Shown: positions 54,515 to 62,555, numbered from the stretch's first letter. The stretch: 64,000 nt of DNA from Actinophytocola sp044466355 (GCF_044466355.1 NZ_JBITMQ010000001.1:620001-684000), one strand, 5' to 3'. Program-made: numbers and translations. Notes: generated by a model not told the origin, from the letters alone.

Positions 54515-55888
54515 ATGCGTTCTGCCTCGGTACGAGGCGCCCCGCGAAAGGGGCTGATACGTGGCATGGCGGTCGCCGTCGCGTTCGCTTCGGTGTCGCT
54601 GTTCACCGGCACGGCCACCGCCGCCGCGGCACCCGCCCCGCGCGTGGACAACCCGTACGCGGGGGCCAAGGTGTACGTGAACCCCGAGTGGTCCGCCAAG
54701 GCCGCCGCCGAGCCGGGCGGCAGCCGCGTCGCGAACCAGCCGACCGGTGTGTGGCTCGACCGGATCGCGGCGATCAACGGCGTGAACGGCGGCATGGGCC
54801 TGCGTGACCACCTGGACGAGGCCGTGTCCCAGTCCGGCGGCCAGCCGACGGTGATCCAGCTCGTCGTCTACAACCTGCCGGGCCGCGACTGCTCCGCGCT
54901 GGCGTCCAACGGTGAGCTGGGCCCCGAGGAGCTGCCGAGGTACAAGGCGGAGTTCATCGACCCGATCGCGGCGATCCTCGCCGACCCGGCGTACGCGAAC
55001 CTGCGGATCGTCACGGTCGTCGAGATCGACTCGCTGCCGAACCTGGTCACCAACACCTCCGGCAGGCCGACCGCGGTGCCCGCGTGCGACGTGATGAAGC
55101 AGAACGGCAACTACGTCAAGGGCATCGGCTACGCGCTCGCCAAGTTCGGCGCGATCGAGAACGTCTACAACTACCTCGACGCCGCGCACCACGGCTGGAT
55201 CGGCTGGGACGACAACTTCGGTGCGTCGGCCGAGCTGTTCGCCCAGGCCGCGCGGGCCGAGGGCAGCACGACCGCCAACGTGCACGGGTTCATCACCAAC
55301 ACGGCGAACTACTCGCCGACCCGCGAGCCGCACTACACCATCGACGACACGGTGAACGGCACGTCGGTGCGCCAGTCCAGGTGGGTCGACTGGAACCGGT
55401 ACGTCGACGAGCTGTCCTTCGCGCAGGCGTTCCGGCAGCGGCTCGTGCAGGCCGGGTTCGACTCGGGCGTCGGCATGCTCATCGACACCTCGCGCAACGG
55501 CTGGGGCGGCAGCACACGCCCGACCGGCCCGGGCCCGCTGACGTCGGTGGACGAGTACGTCAACGGTGGCCGGATCGACCGCCGCATCCACAAGGGCAAC
55601 TGGTGCAACCAGTCCGGCGCGGGCCTCGGCGAACGACCGGCGGCGGCACCGGCGTCGGGCATCGACGCGTTCGTGTGGATGAAGCCGCCGGGCGAGTCGG
55701 ACGGCGCGAGCCGCGAGATCCCGAACGACGAGGGCAAGGGCTTCGACCGGATGTGCGACCCCACGTACGAGGGCAACCCGCTGAACGGCAACAACCCGCC
55801 CGGTTCGCTGCCGGACGCCCCGCTGTCGGGGCACTGGTTCTCCGCCCAGTTCCAGGAGCTGCTGCGCAACGCGTACCCACCGCTGTGA
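54515..55888 (+). CDS. secreted GH6 cellobiohydrolase, no CBM
   Basis: A 457-residue exported GH6 enzyme of the exocellulase class (Cel6B-like). It has a long signal region (RKGLIRGMAVAVAFASVSLFTG, TAAAA). Motifs: YNLPGRDCSA (acid aspartate), VEIDSLPNL, YLDAAHHGWIGWDDNF, NTANYSPTREPHYTIDD and DTSRNGWGG. The extra loops (long inserts at HYTIDDTVNGTSVRQ and GGRIDRRIHKGNWCNQSGAGLGERP) would roof the tunnel, as in processive non-reducing-end cellobiohydrolases. It lacks the usual CBM2. With GH48, which works from the other chain end, it gives exo-exo synergy. AAAGGAG precedes ATG 54515. It is followed by the second LPMO in a likely operon. Confidence 0.92.
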   Translation: MRSASVRGAPRKGLIRGMAVAVAFASVSLFTGTATAAAAPAPRVDNPYAGAKVYVNPEWSAKAAAEPGGSRVANQPTGVWLDRIAAINGVNGGMGLRDHLDEAVSQSGGQPTVIQLVVYNLPGRDCSALASNGELGPEELPRYKAEFIDPIAAILADPAYANLRIVTVVEIDSLPNLVTNTSGRPTAVPACDVMKQNGNYVKGIGYALAKFGAIENVYNYLDAAHHGWIGWDDNFGASAELFAQAARAEGSTTANVHGFITNTANYSPTREPHYTIDDTVNGTSVRQSRWVDWNRYVDELSFAQAFRQRLVQAGFDSGVGMLIDTSRNGWGGSTRPTGPGPLTSVDEYVNGGRIDRRIHKGNWCNQSGAGLGERPAAAPASGIDAFVWMKPPGESDGASREIPNDEGKGFDRMCDPTYEGNPLNGNNPPGSLPDAPLSGHWFSAQFQELLRNAYPPL

Positions 55889-55911
55889 CCGGCCAGGAAA
55901 GGAGAGAGAGG

Positions 55912-56556
55912 ATGTCCATCCGAGCCCGAGCGGCAACCGTGCTGGCCGCGGCGGCCGCGCTGCTGGTCACGGGTGCGCTGCCCGCGTCCGGCCACGGCAA
56001 CGCGACCGACCCGCCGTCACGCAACTACGGTTGCTGGCAGCGCTGGGGCAGCGACTTCCAGAACCCCGCCATGGCGACCGAGGACCCGATGTGCTGGCAG
56101 GCATGGCAGGCCGACACGAACGCCATGTGGAACTGGAACGGCCTGTACCGCGAGAACGTGGCGGGCAACCACCAGGCCGTCATCCCCGACGGACAGCTGT
56201 GCTCCGCGGGCCGCACCCAGAACGGCAGATACGCCGCGATGGACACCGTCGGCGACTGGAAGGCGGCGAACAAGCCGAGAGACTTCACGGTCAACGTCTA
56301 CGACCAGGCACTACACGGAGCCGACTACTACCGGGTCTACATCACCAGACAGGGCTTCGACCCACTGACACAACCGCTGCGGTGGTCGGACCTGGAACTG
56401 GTCACCGAGGTGGGCAGAACACCACCACAGAGCAACACGGTGATCCCGGTGAACGCGGGCGACCGCACCGGCCGCCACATCGTGTACACGATCTGGCAGG
56501 CAAGCCACCTGGACCAGTCGTACTACTTCTGCAGTGACGTCAACTTCACCAGCTGA
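55912..56556 (+). CDS. secreted AA10 LPMO, single domain
   Basis: A 214-residue LPMO. The signal ends ASG-H, giving mature His1 at H28 (HGNATDPPSRNYGCWQRWG); the second copper histidine is H135 (QALHGADYYRVYITRQGFDP). NAMWNWNGLYRENVAGNHQAVIPDGQLCS and SHLDQSYYFCSDVNF closely match Thermobifida TfLPMO10A (E7) and ScLPMO10B, which oxidise both C1 and C4 of cellulose. It has no CBM. It starts 23 bases after the GH6 stop with GGAGAGAG and is probably cotranscribed under CelR. Confidence 0.92.
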   Translation: MSIRARAATVLAAAAALLVTGALPASGHGNATDPPSRNYGCWQRWGSDFQNPAMATEDPMCWQAWQADTNAMWNWNGLYRENVAGNHQAVIPDGQLCSAGRTQNGRYAAMDTVGDWKAANKPRDFTVNVYDQALHGADYYRVYITRQGFDPLTQPLRWSDLELVTEVGRTPPQSNTVIPVNAGDRTGRHIVYTIWQASHLDQSYYFCSDVNFTS

Positions 56557-56566
56557 CCCACAAAAC

Positions 56567-56601
56567 GGCCACCTTCCCGCCCAAGTGGCGGAAAGGTGGC
56601 C
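56567..56601. terminator. 15-bp stem hairpin after LPMO
   Basis: Arms GGCCACCTTCCCGCC (56567..56581) and GGCGGAAAGGTGGCC (56587..56601) with one wobble, loop five bases, 11 bases after the stop. Likely terminator of the GH6-LPMO operon. Confidence 0.65.
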
Positions 56602-56604
56602 ACC

Positions 56605-56699
56605 AGCATCAGCGGTGCGCACACGGCCGAGTTCCCGAAACTGACGGCCGCGCTGCCCGCGGTGACCTTCACCGTCCCGGTGAATCCGCCCTGCCACCG
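56605..56699 (-). pseudogene. possible CBM2 remnant
   Basis: On the minus strand this stretch reads RWQGGFTGTVKVT then SAAVSFGNSAVCAP. The first half resembles the start of a CBM2 (compare QWQDGFQGEVTVT in the mannanase) and the second its cysteine-containing end, with the middle missing. There is no start codon or signal peptide. It may be a relic of a lost secreted enzyme on this strand. Short length makes chance possible. Confidence 0.3.
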
Positions 56700-56704
56700 T
56701 GAAA

Positions 56705-57322
56705 CTACCGGACGGCGATCTCCGCGCCGAGGCGTGCGCCGCCCTCCAGTTCGAGGTCGTCGCCGCTCCAGAAACGGCCCGGGTCGAACCAGTTCGCTCG
56801 GCGCCTCGTCGGCAGCAGCTCCATCTCCTGGTAGGTGAGCGCGACGACCTCCGCGCAGTACGCGGTCTCCAGCTTCGCGTCCGACGCCGGGGTGCGCGGG
56901 ATCGGCGCGCGGCCGATCAGCCAACGCGAGAACAACCGGGCGGTCGAGGGGAACGGCGTGCCGTCGAGCCGGGCCACGGCTCGCAGGGCGGCGTCCTCCA
57001 TCGCGGTGTCCGCGGCCGGGTCGAGCTGGCGCAGCCACGCCAGCTGCCGGTAGCGGGTCGTCCACTGGACCACAGCCGCGCGCAGGTCGTGCAGTTGCAC
57101 GCCGCGGTGGTGGGCGCCGGTCCACAGGTCGCGCAGGGACTTGCCCAGCTCGGCGTGCCACATCAGCGGCGGCAGGTCCTCGATCACGATCGCCATGCCG
57201 ACGTGGTTGACCGGGCTGTTCGTGGTCAACCGGATCGTGCGGTCCGCGGCGGTGCTGCCGCGGAACAGCCACACATCACCCGTACGGGTGAGTTCGACGG
57301 CCTCGTCCAGTGCCAGTGCCAC
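56705..57322 (-). CDS. permuted papain-like (YiiX/YaeF-type) protein
   Basis: A 205-residue protein with no signal peptide. RTGDVWLFRG near the start, NSPVNHVGMAIV (His40) and ETAYCAEVVALTYQEM (Cys156) fit the permuted NlpC/P60 fold, where His precedes Cys. Such proteins are amidases, acyltransferases or thioesterases acting on lipids or peptides; the substrate here is unknown. It starts at GTG 57322, six bases after a minus-strand TAGGCT, with no leader. It is divergent from a 51-residue membrane protein, with a 17-base gap. Confidence 0.65.
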   Translation of the reverse strand: MALALDEAVELTRTGDVWLFRGSTAADRTIRLTTNSPVNHVGMAIVIEDLPPLMWHAELGKSLRDLWTGAHHRGVQLHDLRAAVVQWTTRYRQLAWLRQLDPAADTAMEDAALRAVARLDGTPFPSTARLFSRWLIGRAPIPRTPASDAKLETAYCAEVVALTYQEMELLPTRRRANWFDPGRFWSGDDLELEGGARLGAEIAVR

Positions 57323-57327
57323 ACCGG

Positions 57328-57334
57328 TAGCCTA
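57328..57334. promoter_or_regulatory. overlapping divergent -10 hexamers
   Basis: TAGCCT on the plus strand (57328..57333) and TAGGCT on the minus strand (57329..57334) overlap by five bases. Each ends six bases before a GTG start (57340 plus, 57322 minus), so both mRNAs would be leaderless and the two promoters mutually exclusive. Confidence 0.55.
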
Positions 57335-57339
57335 GGCCC

Positions 57340-57495
57340 GTGCGCTGGTGGAAGATCGTCGGACTCGCGGGGCTCGCCGGAGTCGCCGCGACCGGGGTGG
57401 CGGTCGCGCGTGCTGAGCGCAAACGCCGTGCGTACACCCCCGACGAGATCCGCGCCCGCCTCCACGCCCGCGTCGCCGAATCGGCCAAGAACTGA
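57340..57495 (+). CDS. small membrane protein, 51 residues
   Basis: A short gene: one hydrophobic helix at about residues 5-23 (KIVGLAGLAGVAATGVAVA), then a strongly basic segment (RAERKRRAY) and an amphipathic tail TPDEIRARLHARVAES. The positive charges after the helix suggest the tail is cytoplasmic. GTG 57340 with a leaderless -10 supports it. Function unknown. The base composition and third-position G/C preference are as in neighbouring genes, which supports coding. Confidence 0.6.
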   Translation: MRWWKIVGLAGLAGVAATGVAVARAERKRRAYTPDEIRARLHARVAESAKN

Positions 57496-57631
57496 CCGGT
57501 CCACCGCGTTCGCCGGTGAATTCGTGCCATCCGGGCGTGCGGTTTCCATCCACTTCTCATCCATGTCGCGCGGGAAACATTGTGCCGTCGCCACGCGACT
57601 GGACGAGGTGAGGTATGGGAGGAGAGCCCGG

Positions 57632-58624
57632 ATGACAGCCGTCCTGACGGACCTGATCAGCGATCTCAAGCTGTTGCGCAAGGGCCGCGGCCTGTTCGTC
57701 AGCCGTATCGACGAGAGAGTCGGCACGACGTTGCGGACCGTCTGCGACGTCACCGATTCCGACGGCCCCGCCGAGATCCGGAACAAGGTGGGGGAGCGGC
57801 TCGGCAGCTGGGCGAAGAAGCTCCCGCCGGACCTGCGGCTGGCGGTGATGGCCGCGTTCGCGATCGCCCCGGACGCCCGCCTCCCGCTCTACCAGGACCG
57901 GGTGAACCTCGCCGCCCAGAAGCTCAACCGCGACCCGCGCACGGCGCGCAGGAGGATCGACGACGGCATCCACCACCTCGCCCAGGTGGCGGCCGCGTTC
58001 GCGCCGAGGCCGGGTGCCGTCCCGCACGGCGCCACCCGGTGGCACAACGAGGAACTGCGCGTGACGCTCGCCCTCGACCGGGATCGCCCTGAGGTGCTGG
58101 AACAGCGCCGCATCGTCGCCGACGTCGACGATCTGTCCGAAGTGGACATCACGGTGCCGGGTGCGGCGATCGCCGTGGACCTGTTCCACGGCGGCACGCT
58201 CGTGCCCCGCACGGACCGGCGGCCCGGCTACTCGCTGCGCCTGCCGGAACCGTTGCAGCACGGGCAGTCCCACGACCTCGCGCTGCGCGCCAAGCTCGGC
58301 CGCGACCAGCACACCCGGCCCTGGTTCGTGCGCGTGCTCGAGCACCCGTGCGCCACGCTCGACCTGCGCGTCCGCTTCGACCGCCGCCGCGTCCCGGCGC
58401 GGATCATCACGTTCGAGCACGTCCAGCCCCGCGACCTCGGCTCCGCCACGGGCGGCGTCACCGTCTACGCCGACGCGGCGGCGGAGGTGCAGGCGTCGTT
58501 CACCGACCTGGCCCCCGGCATGGCATACGGTGTCCGCTGGGACGTGGCGAGAGCCGGGAGGGGCGACGATGGAGCGGGCGTTCTGGCTGCGCGAGCCAGG
58601 CCGAGGCGAGATCAGGCCAGTTGA
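57632..58624 (+). CDS. conserved actinobacterial protein, unknown function
   Basis: A 330-residue cytoplasmic protein. The N-terminal third is helical and charged (LKLLRKGRGLFVSRIDERVG, RNKVGERLGSWAKKLPPDLRLAVMAAFAIAPD); RDPRTARRRIDDGIHHLAQ may be an HTH-like helix pair. The C-terminal half (about 140-310) looks all-beta. The opening LRKGRGLF pattern recurs in actinobacterial proteins annotated as hypothetical; no function is proposed. ATG 57632 has GGGAGGAGAG upstream. The end overlaps the dehydrogenase gene by 56 bases and the last 20 residues are arginine/alanine-rich, so a shifted stop or sequencing error near 58550 is possible. Confidence 0.65.
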   Translation: MTAVLTDLISDLKLLRKGRGLFVSRIDERVGTTLRTVCDVTDSDGPAEIRNKVGERLGSWAKKLPPDLRLAVMAAFAIAPDARLPLYQDRVNLAAQKLNRDPRTARRRIDDGIHHLAQVAAAFAPRPGAVPHGATRWHNEELRVTLALDRDRPEVLEQRRIVADVDDLSEVDITVPGAAIAVDLFHGGTLVPRTDRRPGYSLRLPEPLQHGQSHDLALRAKLGRDQHTRPWFVRVLEHPCATLDLRVRFDRRRVPARIITFEHVQPRDLGSATGGVTVYADAAAEVQASFTDLAPGMAYGVRWDVARAGRGDDGAGVLAARARPRRDQAS

Positions 58625-59534
58625 GCTGCCGGCGCCGGGCGACGGTGACGTGCTCGTGCGGACCGTCTACTCCGCGGTCAGCAGGGGCACCGAGGCGCTC
58701 GTGTTCCGCGGCCGGGTGCCCGCGAGCCAGCACGACGTGATGCGCGCGCCGTTCCAGGAGGGCGATTTCCCCGCCCCCGTGAAGTACGGCTACCTGAATG
58801 TGGGCGTCGTCGAGAGTGGACCGCCGGAGCTCGTCGGCCGGACCGTGTTCTGCCTGTATCCCCACCAGACCCGTTACGTCGTGCCGTCGGCGGCGGTGAC
58901 CGTCGTGCCCGACGCGGTGCCCGCCGCGCGTGCGGTGCTCGCGGGCACCGTCGAGACCGCGCTCAACGCCGTGTGGGACGCCGCGCCCCAGGTCGGGGAC
59001 CGGATCGCGGTCGTCGGCGCCGGCATGGTGGGGTCGTCCGTCGCCGCGATCCTGGGACGCCTGCCCGCGGTGCGGGTGCAGCTGGTCGACGTCGACCCGT
59101 CGCGAGCGAAGATCGCCGAGGCCATCGGGGTGGACTTCGCGTTGCCCGGCGACGCGCTCGACGGCTGCGACCTCGTCGTGCACGCCAGTGCGTCCGATGC
59201 CGGGCTGGGCAGGGCGCTGGAGTTGCTGCGTCCGGAAGGCGTGTGCGTCGAACTGAGCTGGTACGGGGACCGGCGGGTGGCCGTGCCGCTGGGGGAGTGG
59301 TTCCACTCGCGGCGCCTCACGATCCGCGCCAGCCAGGTCGGGGCCGTGTCGCCGAACCGGCCGCGCAGCCACGCGGAACGCCTGGCCACGGCACTCGAAC
59401 TGCTCGCGGATCCGGGCTTCGACGCGCTGGTCACGGCGGAGTGCCGCTTCGACGAGCTACCCGCCGCGCTGCCCGCGTTGATCAGTGGTGAACCGTCTTC
59501 GGCCTGCCTGCGTGTTACCTACGACAGCGACTGA
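58569..59534 (+). CDS. MDR-family dehydrogenase (BchC-like)
   Basis: A 321-residue medium-chain dehydrogenase/reductase. The N-terminal part has TVYSAVSRGTEALVFRG, where the SRGTE box is typical of the BchC-like branch; the Rossmann loop is VVGAGMVGSS and LVDVDPSR gives the cofactor acidic residue, favouring NAD. Classical zinc ligands (GHE box) are not seen. It would oxidise an alcohol or reduce a carbonyl on an unknown substrate. It starts at ATG 58569 with GGAGGGG and opens a run of five closely spaced genes ending with ribA. Confidence 0.8.
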   Translation: MERAFWLREPGRGEIRPVELPAPGDGDVLVRTVYSAVSRGTEALVFRGRVPASQHDVMRAPFQEGDFPAPVKYGYLNVGVVESGPPELVGRTVFCLYPHQTRYVVPSAAVTVVPDAVPAARAVLAGTVETALNAVWDAAPQVGDRIAVVGAGMVGSSVAAILGRLPAVRVQLVDVDPSRAKIAEAIGVDFALPGDALDGCDLVVHASASDAGLGRALELLRPEGVCVELSWYGDRRVAVPLGEWFHSRRLTIRASQVGAVSPNRPRSHAERLATALELLADPGFDALVTAECRFDELPAALPALISGEPSSACLRVTYDSD

Positions 59535-59555
59535 GTCGAGCGTAGGAGGCGCAGG

Positions 59556-59954
59556 TTGTTCAGCCTCACCGTCCGTGACCACATCATGGTGGCGCACAGC
59601 TTCATCGGGGAGGTGTTCGGGCCTGCCCAGAAGCTGCACGGCGCGACCTTCGTCGTGGACGCCACCTTCTCCCGCGCCGAACTGGACGCGGACAACATCG
59701 TGGTCGACATCGGACTCGCCACCGCGCAACTCGGTGCGGTGCTCGGGGATCTGAACTACCGCAACCTCGACGAGGTCGAGGAGTTCGAGGGCGTGAACAC
59801 CTCGACCGAGTTCCTCGCGAAGGTGATCGCGGACCGGCTGGCCGACCGTGTCCACAACGGATCGCTCGGCGACGGCGCACGCGGGCTGTCCGAGATATCG
59901 GTGACGCTGCGTGAGTCCCATGTGGCCTGGGCGAGCTACCGGCGGTCGTTGTGA
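59556..59954 (+). CDS. 6-pyruvoyl-tetrahydropterin-synthase-like protein
   Basis: A 132-residue protein of the PTPS/QueD T-fold. VRDHIMVAHSF (His14) and KLHGATF (His28) align with the zinc-binding core, but the usual HGH is HGA, so the third zinc histidine is missing, and the catalytic cysteine before it is absent too (VFGPAQKLHG). VNTSTEFLAKVIADRL and a late glutamate in LRESHVAW match the family C-terminus. It may catalyse a different step on a dihydroneopterin-like or pyrimidine substrate, or bind without zinc. TTG 59556 has AGGAGG six bases upstream. It overlaps the glycosyltransferase gene by four bases. Confidence 0.8.
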   Translation: MFSLTVRDHIMVAHSFIGEVFGPAQKLHGATFVVDATFSRAELDADNIVVDIGLATAQLGAVLGDLNYRNLDEVEEFEGVNTSTEFLAKVIADRLADRVHNGSLGDGARGLSEISVTLRESHVAWASYRRSL

Positions 59955-60970
59955 CGCCCTTCGTGGTGCCTGGTGACATCGACGACGTGACGGTCGCGAG
60001 CGGTGGCAACACCTACGACCGGCGCATGTGCGATCTGCTGGGCCTGGAGAAGGTGACCGTGGCCGGCCGCTGGCCGACCCCGTCCACCAAGGCGCGGGTC
60101 GCGCTCGCGGACCGGCTCGGCCAGATCCCCGACGGGTCGGTCGCACTGATAGACGGGCTGGTGGCGTGCGGGGTGCCGGAGGTCGTGGTGCCGCACACCC
60201 GCAGGCTGCGGCTGGTCGTGCTCCTGCACCTGCAGCTCGCCGACGAGACCGGGGTGCCGCCGGAGCGGGCCGCGGGGCTCGACCGCCGCGAACGCGAGGT
60301 GCTGCGCGCCGCGAACACGGTCGTCGCCACCAGCGAGTGGGCCGCCCGCCGCGCGATCGCCCACCACGGGCTCGACCCGAAGCGGGTGCGGACCGCCCCA
60401 CCCGGCACGGACCCGGCCCCGACGTCGCCCGGCACCGAGTCGGGCGACCGGCTGCTGTGCCTGGCGTCGGTGACCCAGCGCAAGGGGCACGACGTGCTGG
60501 CGCAGGCACTGGCGAACGTCGCGGACCTGCCGTGGACGTGCGTGTGCGTCGGTTCCGTGCGCCGCGACCCGGGCCACGCGCGGCGTGTGCAGGCACTCGT
60601 CGACCGGCTGGGCATCGCGGGCAAGATGATCCTCACCGGTCCGCTGTCGGACGCCGACCTCGAGACCACGTTCGCCAAGACCGACCTCCTGGTGCTGCCG
60701 TCGCGGCGCGAGACGTTCGGCATGGTGGTCACCGAAGCACTGGTGCGCGGCATCCCGGTGCTGACGACGAACGTCGACGCGCTCCCGCACACGCTCGGGC
60801 CGGGGGCCGGGCTGCTGGTCCCGCCGGACGACGTCGCCGCGCTGACGCGGGCGTTGCGCGGCTGGCTCACCGACGCCGAGCTGCGGGACCGGCTGCGTGC
60901 CGCGGCGCGGGCGCGCGAGGTGGAGGACTGGCCCACCGCGGCCACGCGGCTCGCGGGGGTGCTTCGGTGA
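59951..60970 (+). CDS. GT4 glycosyltransferase
   Basis: A 339-residue GT-B glycosyltransferase. The N-terminal lobe opens FVVPGDIDDVTVASGGNTYDRRM, where the G-G-N-T loop contacts the donor; the C-terminal lobe has LCLASVTQRKGHDVLAQAL, ILTGPLSDADLETTF and the nucleotide-sugar motif PSRRETFGMVVTEAL (E-x7-E type). No membrane segment. It would move a sugar from a nucleotide donor to a cluster intermediate; the acceptor is unknown. It starts at GTG 59951 overlapping the PTPS-like stop and overlaps the next gene by four bases. Confidence 0.88.
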   Translation: MTPFVVPGDIDDVTVASGGNTYDRRMCDLLGLEKVTVAGRWPTPSTKARVALADRLGQIPDGSVALIDGLVACGVPEVVVPHTRRLRLVVLLHLQLADETGVPPERAAGLDRREREVLRAANTVVATSEWAARRAIAHHGLDPKRVRTAPPGTDPAPTSPGTESGDRLLCLASVTQRKGHDVLAQALANVADLPWTCVCVGSVRRDPGHARRVQALVDRLGIAGKMILTGPLSDADLETTFAKTDLLVLPSRRETFGMVVTEALVRGIPVLTTNVDALPHTLGPGAGLLVPPDDVAALTRALRGWLTDAELRDRLRAAARAREVEDWPTAATRLAGVLR

Positions 60971-61932
60971 CAGCGGCCGCGGTCGCGCTCCCGGAACGGG
61001 CAGCGCGCGCCGACGAGGTGTGCGGCGGCGTGCCGAACCGCCGTGGCGGGGGGAAGCTGTGGGCGTGGCTCAAGCTCGCCGTGGGCGTCGGGATCGTCGT
61101 CGCGCTGGTGTGGAAGCTCGGCACCGGCGGTTTCGTCGCCGGGCTGCGGGTGATCGGCGTCGCCGACCTGCTCGCCGCGCTGGTCATCGGTCTCGCCACG
61201 ACGGTGTTGTGCGCGTGGCGGTGGTGCCTGGTCGCGCGGCGGCTGGGGTTGCGGTTGCCGCTGGGCCGGGCGGTGACGGACTACTACCGGGCGCTGTTCC
61301 TGAACGCGGTGCTGCCCGCGGGGGTGCTGGGCGACGTCCAGCGCGCGGTCGAGCACGGCAAGGAGGAAGGCGACGTCGGCGCCGGTGTGCGGGCCGTCGT
61401 CCTGGAACGGATGGCCGGGCAGGCCGTGGTGATCGCCGCGGGGGTCGTCGTGTTGCTGGCGGGGCCCGCCCGTGCGGTCGGCGTGGTGGTCGTGGCCGGG
61501 GTGGCGGTCCTGGTGGTCGCCTACCTCGCCGCGCGGCGGTGGATCGGGGCCGGGTCGCGGTGGCGCCGGACGGTCGACGACATCCGCAGCGGCCTGCTGG
61601 CGCGGGACGCGTGGCCGGGGATCGCGTTGTTGTCGGCGCTGGCGCTGGCCGGGCACGTCACGTTGTTCCTGATCGCGATGAAGGCGGCGGGCGCCACGCA
61701 GTCGCCGGAACAGCTGCTGCCGATCGTGATCGTGGCGTTGCTGGCGATGGGACTGCCGGTGAACGTCGGCGGGTGGGGCCCGAGGGAGGGTGTGACGGCG
61801 CTGATGTTCGCCGCCGCCGGGCTGGGGGCCGCGCAGGGATTGACGGCGGCGGTGGCCTACGGGTTGCTGGGGCTGGTGGCTAGCCTGCCGGGCGCGCTGA
61901 TGCTCGTCCGCAGACGGGAGAGGGTGGCATGA
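60967..61932 (+). CDS. flippase-like membrane protein (UPF0104/AglD)
   Basis: A 321-residue integral membrane protein with about eight hydrophobic helices, of the lysylphosphatidylglycerol-synthase transmembrane (UPF0104) family. Family landmarks: WRWCLVARRLGLRLPLGRAVTDYYRALFLNAVLPAGVLGDVQRAV and LPVNVGGWGPREGVTALMF. It lacks the soluble transferase domain of MprF. Relatives move or help make lipid-linked glycans. After the GT4 gene it may export or anchor the glycosylated product. Coupled to both neighbours by four-base overlaps. Confidence 0.82.
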   Translation: MTAAAVALPERAARADEVCGGVPNRRGGGKLWAWLKLAVGVGIVVALVWKLGTGGFVAGLRVIGVADLLAALVIGLATTVLCAWRWCLVARRLGLRLPLGRAVTDYYRALFLNAVLPAGVLGDVQRAVEHGKEEGDVGAGVRAVVLERMAGQAVVIAAGVVVLLAGPARAVGVVVVAGVAVLVVAYLAARRWIGAGSRWRRTVDDIRSGLLARDAWPGIALLSALALAGHVTLFLIAMKAAGATQSPEQLLPIVIVALLAMGLPVNVGGWGPREGVTALMFAAAGLGAAQGLTAAVAYGLLGLVASLPGALMLVRRRERVA

Positions 61933-62537
61933 CGAACCTGGCGAGCTTGGTGGAGCGGGTCACGGAGACCCGGCTGCCGACGGCGTACGGACAGTTCCGC
62001 GCGGTCGGCTACCTGGACGCGCTCGGGCACGAGCAGGTGGCGCTCGTGTACGGCGAGGTCGCGGGCACGGTGCCGCTGACCCGTCTGCACTCCGAGTGCC
62101 TGACCGGCGACGTGTTCGCGTCGACCCGCTGCGACTGCGGCGACCAGTTCGCCGCCGCGATGCGCGCGGTCGCCGCCGAGGGCGCCGGGGTCGTGGTGTA
62201 CCTGCGTGGCCACGAGGGCCGCGGCATCGGCCTGCTGGCGAAGCTGGCGGCGATGCGCCTGCAGGAGGACGGCCTGGACACGGTCGAGGCGAACCTGGCG
62301 CTCGGCCTGCCGGTCGACGCCCGCGACTACGACGTGGCGGCCGAGATCCTGCGCGACCTCGGGGTGTCGGAGGTGCGGCTGCTGTCGAACAACCCGGAGA
62401 AGCTGGACTCGCTGCGCCGCAACGGGATCGTCGTGAAGGAACGGGTACCGATCCTGGTCGCCCCGAACGACGACAACCTGCCGTACCTGCGCACCAAACG
62501 CGAGCGCCTGGACCATCTGCTGCCACACCTGGCCTAG
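61929..62537 (+). CDS. ribA: GTP cyclohydrolase II
   Basis: A 202-residue stand-alone GTP cyclohydrolase II, which opens the GTP imidazole ring with loss of formate and pyrophosphate to give a diaminopyrimidinone ribosyl phosphate. The zinc cysteines are in SECLTGDVFASTRCDCGDQ; YLRGHEGRGIGL and LLSNNPEKLDSL are the substrate motifs. The size lacks the RibB domain of the housekeeping fusion enzyme. Its position at the end of an operon with a PTPS-like gene, and not with other rib genes, points to a specialised pathway. ATGA overlap with the membrane-protein gene. A hairpin repeat follows. Confidence 0.92.
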   Translation: MTNLASLVERVTETRLPTAYGQFRAVGYLDALGHEQVALVYGEVAGTVPLTRLHSECLTGDVFASTRCDCGDQFAAAMRAVAAEGAGVVVYLRGHEGRGIGLLAKLAAMRLQEDGLDTVEANLALGLPVDARDYDVAAEILRDLGVSEVRLLSNNPEKLDSLRRNGIVVKERVPILVAPNDDNLPYLRTKRERLDHLLPHLA

Positions 62538-62555
62538 GTTTCCGCTCCACGTGAC

